DNA of 64,000 nucleotides, taken from the NCBI GenBank assembly GCA_027475525.1, contig JAMWFC010000023.1, positions 234,132 to 298,131 on the forward strand. The letters run 5' to 3'. This DNA comes from Macrolepiota albuminosa. Taxonomy: Eukaryota > Basidiomycota > Agaricomycetes > Agaricales > Agaricaceae. The translations under genes were made by a program, and so were the position numbers. This document shows, in pieces, positions 43,050 through 53,689 of the stretch. The stretch's first letter is position 1; each line of letters starts with the position of its first letter. The notes beneath the pieces are model-generated. The model was not told where the DNA came from and made no database searches. It worked only from the letters and a program-made list of their open reading frames with translations.

Positions 43050-44648
43050 TGATAGGCTTCTACTCGGATTAAGCGCATCAAGAGGTACACTACAGGTCTA
43101 CAGACACAGGCTATACTCAAGACCCTAGCAATTCTCTTGGACACAGGAAACCATGGATCTTGGCGCTCAATTATAGGCGCTGGTTATCAGTCTTAATTAC
43201 CATGACCAGGCCTTCAGCATATACCATTTATTAACCTTGGAGGATTAGGAGACCAGAGACTCAGGATGCTAGCAAGATGGCGGAGACATGACTTTGACCA
43301 AACCCCGATCAGTTCCATAAAGGGATTAGCATTAGGCGCTGATAGGACCCCATACAGGATTAGGGCATCAACGGCAGGCTACGGCAACACGGCACAGGCT
43401 CAGGATACCTTAGCATGCACTAACTAACCAATTTTGGCAATATTTGACAGCTGCGCATGGCAAGAAGCAGATCCGATCAATAATAGCGCCGACGGCAGAC
43501 AGAATGACAACTAACAAATGGCATCAGTCACTGATGACAGTGCTTAGCGAGAAGCCTGATGATCTATCAAAAACTGATGGACAGCTTGGCGTTTGACCTT
43601 GGCGTCTGACATCGCTTAGCGCCTCAATTTGGCGCCTGACATTGCTAAGCATTTTGGACAGACAGAAGGGTGATGGATTGATGGTTTAGCTTTGCAATCT
43701 GTCGCCTGGCATCGCTAAGGTTCTTGAATGGACAGTAGGGATCTGAAACCATTGGAGCTACCCCTATGAAATTTTCTAGTTTACTGCACTTTGGCAATGG
43801 TTGGTCACTAGTGACGGTGAACTCCTTGTAGTATATAAAGTACTTACCGACTTGTACATACGGCAGAGAACAATAGACAAGGCACTTTAATCAGAAGTCT
43901 AAAGAATCAGCAGCGACGGAACAGGATATACTCTAGCCCGATATTCTATTCATCAAAAATTGATACTAGATTTAGTGTCAGCAGCAGGACTCACAGCGTT
44001 TGTCGAGGATTTTCTGACCATACCCTGCCAAAGGCCTGGCCAATCGGAATTACATTAAAAAGTGAGCAGACTCCTACAAAAGTTTAAGTCAGTTTGGAGT
44101 CGCCGTGGCCAATGGGCTATAACGCCATTGGTCGCCATTGTCTTATGCGTACCAGTTGCTGTTGACAGGTTGTGGTTAGCTACAACCATGAGGAGAGGCG
44201 CTAATTGGTAGCGCCACTAATGGACTCATTTTAAAAATATAATAGCGCATGGTATAAAAGATAGCTACTTTGGATGTATATAGGCAATGAATCGTAACTT
44301 CTTGAGCACCCAAGTTACCCTTAGCGTTCAAATCATGCTAGCTTGCTCAAACTTTGTCACTAAGTTGGGCGCTAGCCTTGTTTATCCCGTCTTTGTTGTT
44401 TATGGTGCCACCTACAGGCACACTACACTGCACTACTTGCCTTTTCTTCTATATCTTTGTGAAAACTATTACGCTTACCGTTTGCCAGGTAGCACACGAG
44501 GTGCTATTCTCTAGCACGTCGTTTTATCACCTTTGCTCAAGCACACTGGGACTCTGTCGGGACTCCTCATAACTATGCACGCCAAGCGCTGAAGACGGTG
44601 TTGTACTGTGTATACGTTTAGCGCACTCAACTACAGTTGGCGTCATCA
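43050..44648 (+). mobile_element. Chimeric solo LTR related to Gypsy family B
   Basis: Starts TGATAGGCTTC and ends GGCGTCATCA, with perfect 4-bp duplications atgt (43046-43049 and 44649-44652). From 43340 (TGATAGGACCCC) onward it aligns with the family B LTRs in plus orientation. The first 290 bp are extra and contain, in reverse, the sequence also found at 36940-36977. At about 1600 bp it is 1.7 times the normal family B LTR length. Confidence 0.8.
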
Positions 44649-44652
44649 ATGT

Positions 44653-46690
44653 TTGCTTATTTTTTTAGTAATTCTGTTTTGAATAACTAAATAGGTCTAT
44701 CAAATCAATGCCCATCATATTTGCATCCTCAATGAATCTGACAGTAGCCCTTTTCTAAGGATTAAACCTAGACACTCCAACAACAATAAAGAATCTACTT
44801 TCAAATTATTAAAGAATGATGCAGGATCAGCCCAAACTGCATTTTTCAACTTCAGTCTTTGGAAACAATGACCAATTGTTAAGAAAATAAAATTATACAA
44901 TAGAACTCATGTCCAAAAGTGACAAATTCTATACTCAACAAGCTACTTGTCCTTTCAAATAGTCAAACGTTAACCTATAAGATCGGAAAAAAAATATCTA
45001 GATCCTTTGTTGTAATTTGACTGACGGACTTTTTGAATATAAATATTGTTCGATCTATTTTGCATGCTCCAGCATCTCACTAAACTCCTTATTTCAATCA
45101 AACCTATTTAGTGAAAAAAAGCACATAGAGCTTCATCTATAAATTGTGAACTACCAGTTGTCTAATATCAATCGTGCAAGACACTGAAAATGGACCAACA
45201 ATGTCATGACAAATATATAAATGACTTAACCCTGTTTGTAAATAACACGGTCTAATATGAGTTTCAGACTATGTAGTATGTGAAAATTTTTTATAATTAT
45301 CTCTTGACTAACATAACAGCTCAGTCTTTCAACGCACCAGTCTAGGAATGGACAATGATCAAAAACAAGCAAAAAAACCTCAGTAAAATCTAAGCCAATA
45401 CTAAAAAAGTCCAAACCAATCTTACTCTACCACAAAGTTTTTATATACACAATCTGCTCAATTTTGGATGGCAAAAAAAATATCAAATGTATGTATACAA
45501 TAACAAAACTGTTTCTATTTAAAACAGATTATCACTGCAAAACTCATTGCGCTCTCCCAACAAACATTTTCTGATCACTGTCTATCTTCAAAATCCCTCA
45601 CAAACTAAATTGAAACCCATTGCTGTCTTCAAGACAACAAACTGTTTTGGAATACATAGCATCTTTACCACATGTATGTTTACGAAACTCTGGCTACTCT
45701 GAAAGATTAGCATATATGGAATAATCTCTTTCAGAATACTTCATTAAATTGCTAGCAACCTCTACAGCAAACTACTCAGGCATTCCCACACATGTCAAAT
45801 TGACAAGATTTTACAAACCAAGGGTGAGATCAGGATATGCACAATAAATACCTGTGCTTGACAGGTAATTAATAGTACATTGATTCCTAGATGGCAATGC
45901 AAATATTAGTTGGACAATGTATTCAGTCTGAGTAATAATAATCTTTACAATCTGTGTCCTCTCCAACAGAATTATGAGAGCACAAATTTCAGACAATTCC
46001 AGAAAACCTGAGAGAATGTCACTCAATAAAGCAATTATATTGTATGTTGAACAAAGCAAATGAATCAATGCACCGGCTCAACAACTTGATACAACAATGT
46101 TCAAATTGTTTGGAAGCATAACAGGAGGATGAAAAAGAGCCAACACTGTCAAACCAATAATAATCATGCCATATTTGTGCAATATTGGTAACAAATGTTA
46201 AATGTCATAACCCATATGGAAAAACACCATATGAAATGTTGACAAAATATATGACCAGACATTGGCATGCATTTTGGAATTCATGAGCTGAACATTCAAA
46301 AGATCTCGTAGATGAAGATAGGAAAATATATTGTATTTCACTTTGACAGAGAAGTGAATAATTGTAGTTTTCAGATTGCCTAAAAAATTACAATTTCTTA
46401 ATATAAATACACACAGATAAAGGCAACTCATTATGTTCTACTCAGGACTCAGAGACCCAATACTTAGAAAGATATTGCCTCTTCATATTAAAGATGAGAC
46501 AAAGTATGACACCAAAGAGATTAAGTATAGTGTGAAAACTAAATGTCTATCTTTGTTACACTAAAACCAATGAAAATCTATGCTCCTATTACCAACTATG
46601 TAAAATATAAGAAAAACAGACTCCTATCGAATAAATAAAAGGCGAACACATATCTAGTTGGTCTTCCATCTCTCATACCACTTTCCAGCT
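44653..46690 (-). other. AT-rich region with decayed coding potential
   Basis: Minus-strand frames (46431-46198, 46068-45811, 45414-45226, 44900-44715) read as a broken protein-like sequence. One phrase (YICHDIVGPFSVS near 45200) vaguely recalls the Copia integrase start. I do not assign it. No intact gene or RNA gene is seen. Confidence 0.25.
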
Positions 46691-46695
46691 TGTCA

Positions 46696-47690
46696 TGGCT
46701 ACAATTCAACAACATCCCACTGCATAACACAATGCGCCTATCTGGTTTACTGATGGAAACCTGTTAATATCCATTCAGAATATGCAAGCTTTCAAAGTCC
46801 ATATTTCCATCCTGGCCACAGTGTCTACAGAAAATCAAATTGCAACATATGATGTCAGAGATCATACCAAAGCAGAAATTGCCATTTTACTCCATGCAAT
46901 TTATGGCTTGAACAGGTAAATCACATGCAAAACAATAGAATATATACTTAAAAAATTCACTTTAATCTATTTCATTCTTTACAACCTCTAGAAACATACA
47001 ACTTAAACAAGTTGTTGTATATGTTTCATAAATTTCAATGCCTAATTGTGTTCAACAGCCTGTTTGAAAGGGTTCTTATAACATACCCCATCTCAGTAGA
47101 ACTGTAAGGTGAATCATAAACAGTGAAAGATAATATGTTAGGTTTCAAACATGATGAAAGTATAGAAATGCAATTACTACCCACATTACATGCGTGTGAC
47201 CTGCACATGTGTTTGCCGATCTTATACTATCTGATTTGCCATTGGTATACAGTGGTATGCAACTTTATTTTAATTATTAATAAAGCCTAACAATATATAG
47301 AAACAAATTACAGAAGGTTTTCAGAACAAATCAGACATTCATTTGCAATGCGATGACCAAACAAAATATATCGTTGTGCCAAAGCCCTTTTTATAATGGA
47401 AAGAAAACTTACATGATGCTAGCTGGATGAACCACTGCTGACCAGATGTGCTATGCCATTTGCATGCAAAACAGGCTGAGAAATTATTTGTGTTTAAGTC
47501 CTAAATAACTCTTGCCAAGACCAAATGGCACGTCCTGAAGCCCTGACAAGCTGAAAGCTATTTTGGGATCAACTATTATGCATAGAATGTGGAATATAGG
47601 GCCAGACTGCTCATCAAATCAGCCAATATTATGTGTGGAACTTACTACTGAGCCTATTTGGCCTTCCTGAGTTGAACAATTTGCAATAAC
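46696..47690 (+). pseudogene. BTB/POZ-domain protein, decayed
   Basis: Begins MATIQQHPTA, then the BTB signature APIWFTDGNLLISIQNMQAFKVHISILATVS and IATYDVRDHTKAEIAILLHAIYGL (46725-46915). After an intron-like gap are FERVLITYPIS-like and ACDLHMCLPILYYLIC segments. Near 47450-47690 are a Cys-bearing PFACKTG stretch, a KLFWDQL segment and LLSLFGLPEL, the usual end of Agaricomycete BTB proteins. Several stops break it. BTB proteins act as protein-protein adaptors; no role can be assigned here. Confidence 0.55.
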
Positions 47691-47699
47691 TTATCTTCT

Positions 47700-48100
47700 A
47701 ATGTGAAGACATAGCAATTACATATATATAATAGACATTTTTTATTTAATATCCCTCAATAATACTGGATTACAAACAAAAAGACCTGTAGCAGGCTGTG
47801 CAGCTGCAGGGCGCCTTAAAACATTATCTCTATATAATGGGACAACGCCTGGGAAAATGTGATGCTGACCAAGGCTGACCAAGAACCTTCCTTTTTGGGT
47901 AATAACATAGAAGTTGGCTCATTTCAGCATTAGAAATGCTTAGAAAATTCAGATAAAATCACTGAAAAATCAGAAAAAATTCGAGGCCTACTGATACACT
48001 GACTTGAGTTTTTCTGAGATTTATAAATGCTTAAAGAAATCTGAAAAATTCAAGAAAAATTCAATTTAGCTTACAATAATGCTCTGAGAGTTGAGGCAAA
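47700..48100. other. No gene seen
   Basis: AT-rich spacer between the BTB relic and the 60-bp repeat array. A gaaaaattcaga-type motif (aaaatcactgaaaaatcagaaaaaattcga; gaaatctgaaaaattcaaga) recurs near 47955-48060, perhaps an old repeat. Confidence 0.35.
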
Positions 48101-48120
48101 CTGGGATTGAGCACTGAGTG

Positions 48121-48480
48121 GTGGAAGACCGAGGCCTTAACCGAACGAAGTGAGGTTGAGGCTGGGATTAAGCATTGAGTTGTGAAAACCGAGGCCTTAA
48201 CCGAACGAAGTGAGGTTGAGGCTGGGATTAAGCATTGAGTTGTGAAAACCGAGGCCTTAACCGAACGAAGTGAGGTTGAGGCTGGGATTAAGCATTGAGT
48301 TGTGAAAACCGAGGCCTTAACCGAACGAAGTGAGGTTGAGGCTGGGATTAAGCATTGAGTTGTGAAAACCGAGGCCTTAACCGAACGAAGTGAGGTTGAG
48401 GCTGGGATTAAGCATTGAGTTGTGAAAACCGAGGCCTTAACCGAACGAAGTGAGGTTGAGGCTGGGATTAAGCACTGAGT
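48121..48480 (+). repeat. 60-bp minisatellite, six units
   Basis: Six consecutive 60-bp units. Four (48181-48420) are identical to each other; the first and last have a few changes. Each contains gaggccttaaccgaacgaag followed by tgaggttgaggc, a near-palindrome that can fold. A variant unit with ccctaaccgaacgaagtgag / gttaggg follows at 48500-48530. Confidence 0.95.
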
Positions 48481-48550
48481 TCTCTATACATACTTGGAGC
48501 CCTAACCGAACGAAGTGAGGTTAGGGTGGAGGCTTAGTTGGGGGGGGTTT

Positions 48551-48609
48551 GGGGGCGAAGCCCCCAACGAGCTACAAAATTCGTGCCGAAGGCACGAATC
48601 GTAGCTCGT
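48551..48609. repeat. Double-hairpin palindromic repeat, copy 2
   Basis: GGGGGC-GAA-GCCCCC at 48551-48565 and a long stem-loop at 48567-48609 (ACGAGCTAC...ATTCGTGCC-GAA-GGCACGAAT-C-GTAGCTCGT). It is the reverse complement of the pair at 496-556. Its right edge abuts Tc1 sequence (aaagagtaagttgcatgt), whose match at 10.99 kb continues unbroken, so the hairpin block was inserted into the Tc1 end or replaced it. Confidence 0.75.
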
Positions 48610-48717
48610 AAAGAGTAAGTTGCATGTCAGAATATAAATCAAGTCATGTGACCATATTTAAATATACTTGGAAGTGGTTCAAGCTGGTTGAACCATATCT
48701 TGGCCTTCAACCACTAT

Positions 48718-49237
48718 TGTAAGGGCAATCTCTAGAGGCTGTGGCTCAGTCACACAGCTGGCAGAGAGAGATCCAAAGTGTATTAGAATATGTACTGACA
48801 ATATCACAATAACTACTCATCTGGCAGAGGAAGATCCAAAGAGAACAAGTCTAGAGATTTCTTATGCCAAGTTGGATGCTTCTGGGGCTTCTGAAGCATG
48901 GGAAACAACTGTACAATACAACAAAACTTTAAAAAACTCGAAAATTGACTAATTAAACAACTGTGCAAACAAGGCAGGAAAACTCTGGACTTTAGAAGTC
49001 AGAAAGGCAAACTCTGGCTTGTATAAGCACTCTGGAAGCAGTGCTGAAGGGCCCACACTTGTCTGAATGATAGCTAAAGAACCAGAGCACCTCAAAGGCT
49101 GAGAATAGTACTAACAGATAGTGTTGAGAGAATAGAAACAGCAAAATGAGAGAATGATAGAAGAAATAAGGAAATGAATGAAAAGAAAGTGAAGGAATAA
49201 GGAGTAAAAGAAGGAAGAAATGAGAAGTCCTCTGACA
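48718..49237 (+). mobile_element. Solo LTR, family A, inside Tc1 A
   Basis: 520 bp, TGTAAGGGCAATC...GTCCTCTGACA, with perfect 5-bp duplications actat (48713-48717 and 49238-49242). It has the two GGCAGAG.GA(A/G)ATCCAAAG boxes typical of family A. Confidence 0.9.
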
Positions 49238-49435
49238 ACTATCTTGAAAGTTACTCCTCTTGTCCAATACTCTGCTATTGCTTCTCTTCTTGCTGAAGGG
49301 TGTTCTCTGCACCAGATTGAAGCTAAAACTGGTCTAGAGAGGTCTACTATTGAGAGAATTGATACAGAGTTGGAAGTAGACAAGGAAAACCATTCTAGAG
49401 GCCATCCTGCTAAGCTTACTCCACATGATAAACAT

Positions 49436-49633
49436 TGCTGGCACTGAAAGATGTTTCCATTGGAAAAAGTGTAAAAAAAACCTGTTATACCATTTCCAAA
49501 GTGCCAATTTCAGATAGAAAAAGGCACTTTGCTTTATTTAAAGACTTTTTCTTTCAGAAGTTGGTACATGGAAAATGGTATAACATGTTTTTTTTTACAT
49601 TTTTTCCAATGGAAATACCTTTCAGCACCAGCA
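49436..49633. mobile_element. Foldback MITE of 198 bp
   Basis: Almost entirely palindromic: the left half tgctggcactgaaagatgtt ... is matched by the reverse complement of the right half (tgctggtgctgaaaggtatt ...) over about 90 bp. It lies in the transposase frame of Tc1 A between the HTH part (PHDKH) and AVKQAIVQQ. A target duplication is not obvious. Confidence 0.75.
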
Positions 49634-49798
49634 GTAAAACAGGCTATTGTTCAACAAATTTCAACTGAGAGGCTTGATACAGCTGTCCAGGCCACCGATT
49701 TTATCAGCAACATCATTTCCAACCCTGTCTTTCCTCAGACTATCCAGAATGTGGTGAAGATGAGGAGTATCAGTCTGCTATAAAGAGGAAAATTCCTA

Positions 49799-51524
49799 CA
49801 CTGGCTCAAAAAACTGCTCCAATGTTTGGCCTTTTTGGAAAGATTCACATGATGTGCAACAATTACATAAGCAAAAAATCGTAGAAAATCACATGGCATA
49901 CAACTACATCTTGGATTTATAATGACATATAAATCATGTGACTTGAACAAGAACTCGCTGATTAATAAATCAAACAAAATATTCAATTATTGGGGCAGTT
50001 TTTTGACCCACTTTAATTTACTCTAATTTTCATGCTGATTAATAAATCAAACAAAATATTCAATTATTGGGGCAGTTTTTTGACCCACTTTAATTTACTC
50101 TAATTTTCATATCTAGTACTTGGTATGGCCTCCATTTGCCTTTATAACTGCCTTGATCCTTCTAGGCATGCTCTCTATGAGGCTTTGGCATACCTCTGAT
50201 GGTATTTCATTCCACTCCTTGACCACTCTCTCCCACAACTCATGCACTCCTTTAGGGGGTACCTCATACTCCAAAAGTTTGTGCTTGATGTAAACCCAGA
50301 GATGTTCAATAGGATTGAGGTCAGGAGATTGGGCAGGCCAGGATATTACAATGATGTTGTTATCAGAAAACCAGGTTGTTGCCCGTTTGGAGGTGTGTTT
50401 TAGGTCATTGTCCTGCTAAAAATATTGTCCTTCCTTCTTCATTTCCAACTTCTCAAAGCTTTCCACCACTCCCTCATCCAAAATCTCACAATACTAAAAT
50501 ATTGTCCTTCCTTCTTCATTTCCAACTTCTCAAAGCTTTCCACCACTCCCTCATCCAAAATCTCACAATACTGTGCAGCATCCATCTTCTCCTGAACTTC
50601 TATGAGCTTTCCTACTCTATTTCAATCCATGCAGCCCTATACCATTAAATTGTTTCCTCCTCCATGCTTGACAGTTGGTGTAGTGGTGCGGTCAGATAGT
50701 GGTTCTTCTGGAATTTTCCACACATATACCTTCCCATCTGATCCAATCTGATTAATCTTTGTCTCATTACTCCACAAAACCCTTTTCCAATCCTCTACTG
50801 TCTAGTTTTCATGATATTAAGCAAATTTGAGCCAGTTTGCATGATAAGCAGCCTTGAGTATAGAAACTTTCTTCTTTGTTGCTGAGCAAAACCTGCCTCC
50901 TTCAATGCATTTCTGACTGTCTGAGGATTGACAGGACTAGAGATGACAAAATTAATGAACTGTGTAGCTTGAACAGCATTAACCAGCTTTCCAGTAGTAA
51001 TTTGATAAATAATAGACTATTTGTCACATGCTGTAAGCTTGGAAGGATGACCTCCAGGATAATTCTCTTTGTTGCTCTCCAGCTCTTTGCTGATCCTCCC
51101 CACAGTGCCCTTTCCCAGGCCAGTTTTTGCTTTGATTTGATGCTGAGAATACCCCTCATTGAGGAGAGAAGCAACAGAAGAGTGATTGGCAGCAGAAACA
51201 GGTTGCATGATGGTGGTAGAGTGTCAAGAAGGTGATTAATTGAAGTTGAACATGTCAAATTAGTACAAACAAGGTCACATGACATAGTATTGAGAAAATA
51301 TGAAAATTAAAGTGAGTCAAAAAACTGCCCCAATGATTGAATATTTTGTTCAATTTATTACTCAGTGAATTCTTATCCAAATCACATGATTTATACATCA
51401 TTATGAGGCCAGGATGCAGTTGTATGTCATGTGAATTTCTACGATTTTTTGCTTATGTAATTGCTGCACACCATGTGAATCCTTTCAAAAAGGCCAAACA
51501 TTGGGGCAGTTTTTTGAGCCAGTG
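49799..51524 (-). mobile_element. Tc1-like element B with TIRs of about 230 bp and TA duplication
   Basis: Begins CACTGGCTCAAAAAACTG and ends with the reverse complement, flanked by TA (49797-49798 and 51525-51526). The terminal inverted repeats run about 230 bp and are about 90% identical. Removing the element with one TA restores the host Tc1 A frame (KRKIP to MLKARHW). Two exact 77-bp duplications (49957/50034 and 50419/50496) inflate it. Without them it would be about 1570 bp, a normal Tc1 length. Confidence 0.9.
50113..51208 (-). pseudogene. Tc1 DD34E transposase of element B, inactive
   Basis: Starts at 51208 with an HTH pair (SSVASLLNEGYSQHQIKAKT). The first catalytic motif reads WSNETKINQ in place of WSDETKI, so the catalytic Asp is Asn. 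The second motif is QDNDLKHTSK; the third is PAQSPDLNPIEHLW, with 34 residues between the second Asp and the Glu. It ends HTKY at 50113. A stop after LTACDK near 51017 and a 77-bp duplication in the middle also break the frame. The Asp-to-Asn change alone should abolish catalysis. Confidence 0.82.
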
Positions 51525-52561
51525 TATGCTTAAAGCTAGACATTGGAAACTACAACTTAAATGGGCTCAGAAGCATCAGAACTGGACTGTAGAGGACTGG
51601 AAAAGAATGTTATAGACAGATGAGACAAAAATCAACAGGATTGGATCAGATGAGAAGTAGTATGTATGGAAGCTATGAGGGAAAAGCATTTCAGACTGAA
51701 CAACTACACCTACCATGAAGCATGGAGGAGGGAATAATTATAGTATGGGGCTATATGGGTTGAAATGAGGTAGAGAAGCTGGTAAAGGTGGTGGAGATTA
51801 TAGATGCAGAGCAGTACTGTGAAATTTAAGATGATGGAGCAAAGGAGAGCCTTGAGAAGTTGGAGATAAAGGAGGGTGCCTGCTATTTTCAACAGGACAA
51901 TGACTCCAAACACAACTCCAAAAAAGTTGACAAGTGGTTTAAAGACAACACACTTGATGTCCTCTGGTGGCCAGCTCAATCTCCTTATCTCAATCAACTC
52001 TATTTAACACCTCTGGGAGTACTTCAAAAAGCAGCTTAAGCTATATAAAATACCTCCTTATAATGTGCATAAATTGTGGGAAAGAGTTACAAAGGAGTGG
52101 GGTAAAATACCACCAAAAGTATGCTAAGGACTGATAGAAAGCATGCTTAGAAGGTTTCAAGCATTTATCAAAGCAAATGGAGGACATACAAAGTACTAAA
52201 TACCAAAATTAGAGATGTCCAAAAATGTGCCCCAATGAGTGACCCAATTTTAAAATGGCTATTACTCCATCAGTTTTGATTCAAATTACTTGATCCTAAA
52301 TGCAATCTGTAGCTACAATACCATTTGGGAAAGGGCTGCTTTCAGTTTGTTTATTACTACACTTGTGGTGGATATGCTTTCAGGGTTGGCTCTCTATCCT
52401 ATTACTCACCCACACCAGTTCTTCTATATGATGTATGCTGCTTCTGATATTACTATCATTTTGAATATACATTTCTCTTTGACCATACCAGGGCCAATCT
52501 TACATTTCAATGCTATTGTTCAAAAACTATGAAACATTGAAACACTTTTTTGAGCCACTAT

Positions 52562-53063
52562 ACTTTTCTCACAGTGCACAGACCAATAGCTATTCATAAC
52601 TTTCTTTTCCAGACTTTCTGGCACTTATAACATGCTTGTTATTCCATTTTTTATTTTTGGATGCCTATTTCAGTGACACCAGCCAGTTTTCTGTGCCATC
52701 ATTCCTATTTACTATTTTTAGCTTCTTCTTCTCCATTTATCCCATCCTTTTTTATTTTTTCTTTTATTTATAATTTTTTGTTTTGTTTTTTTTTTCTATT
52801 TAGCTCTTCCCTTTATTTATATTCTTCCATTTATCCTTTATTTATTCTCTTCTAGTTATATTTTTCCTTTCTTCATAACATTCCAATCTGGTTATTCTTA
52901 GATTAGATCTTTCTTTGATCCAGATCATTTTAGATTGATGTCAATTTGCTCTTTTTGCCAGCCCCATGCTTTTCTTCCCATAACAGTGGTTGGACTATTG
53001 TTGAGTTTATAGTCTGAGTTGGTCCTTGTTCTAACCTGTCCTGTATTTTTCTGTATTTATTTT
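52562..53063. other. T-rich spacer, no gene seen
   Basis: Long T/TTTATT tracts (52690-52880). Open frames here are low-complexity and are not reported as genes. Confidence 0.4.
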
Positions 53064-53682
53064 TGTTAGAACCTTAGTCCAGACAACATGGCGAGAATAC
53101 AAGTAAGTTCTGTAGTGAATGTCATCAGGACGTGTACACTGTTATATGTTTGTAAGTACCTCACCCTCAGTCATGTATAAAAGACTGAGGGGTTCATGCA
53201 TGGTATCACGGTATATATAGCTATTTAGTAAGGGTCAATGTATTTTTCAGACAATGGATATTGGCATGGTGGCCAGTGGCCACAGGTGCACAAAGCGGCT
53301 TGGTGGCTGGTGGCCATGAGCACACAAAGCAAGGTCAAGGTGTCCCTTCAGGACTCCAACAATTTTGACATACTTTAGAAGATACTGTTGATTGGAACTT
53401 GCTACCAGGAGGCTTGTAGTTTTCAGCCTTCATAAATGTTTATTTTGACTTCTGGTGCTTGTAATGTTCCTTAGTATTGTAACAGCATTGAATCAATGGT
53501 GACTCTCAGTCATTTATACAATGATAGACTGAGAGTGAGCTATCTTTTTACATATACTACCAAATAGCTCAGATTACTTACTAGTCTGTATTTGTCTGGG
53601 TACAGAATATTAGTCATTTATACAATGGACTGAGGCTTAGATTACTTACTAATCCAATTTTGTCTAGTGCCAGATTCCAACA
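53064..53682. mobile_element. Candidate solo LTR (TGTTAGAACC...GATTCCAACA)
   Basis: 619 bp with classic TGTTA/CAACA termini. It has a TATAAAA box inside an inverted repeat (cctcagtcatgtataaaagactgagg, 53170 area) and two further copies of the actgag.../gtcatttatacaatg motif near 53510 and 53610. Flanks are atttt and ttttt, so a target duplication cannot be proved in this T-rich context. Confidence 0.45.
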
Positions 53683-53689
53683 TTTTTTT

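Larger units (their letters stand above)
48610..52560 (+). mobile_element. Tc1-like element A, nested and decayed
   Basis: Plus-strand Tc1 transposon missing its left terminus. Its transposase starts near 49250 with an HTH region (YSAIASLLAEGCSLHQIEAKTG, about 22 residues, seen directly), continues at 49634 (VKQAIVQQISTERLDTAVQA), and resumes at 51525 (LKARHWKLQLKWAQKHQNWT, DETKINRIGSDE). It decays towards 52200. The right end is gagccacta followed by TA (52561-52562). Inside it are a family A solo LTR, a foldback MITE and a second Tc1. Stops and frameshifts make it inactive. Confidence 0.75.

Noticed and set aside
43340..44648. A solo LTR starting at TGATAGGACC (43340)
   Set aside because: The flanks there (gcgc / atgt) do not match, whereas a start at 43050 gives a perfect atgt duplication. 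The longer element is preferred.
48121..48480. CRISPR-like array of regular 60-bp units
   Set aside because: The units are contiguous tandem repeats without unique spacers, no cas genes are present, and the context is eukaryotic. It is a minisatellite.
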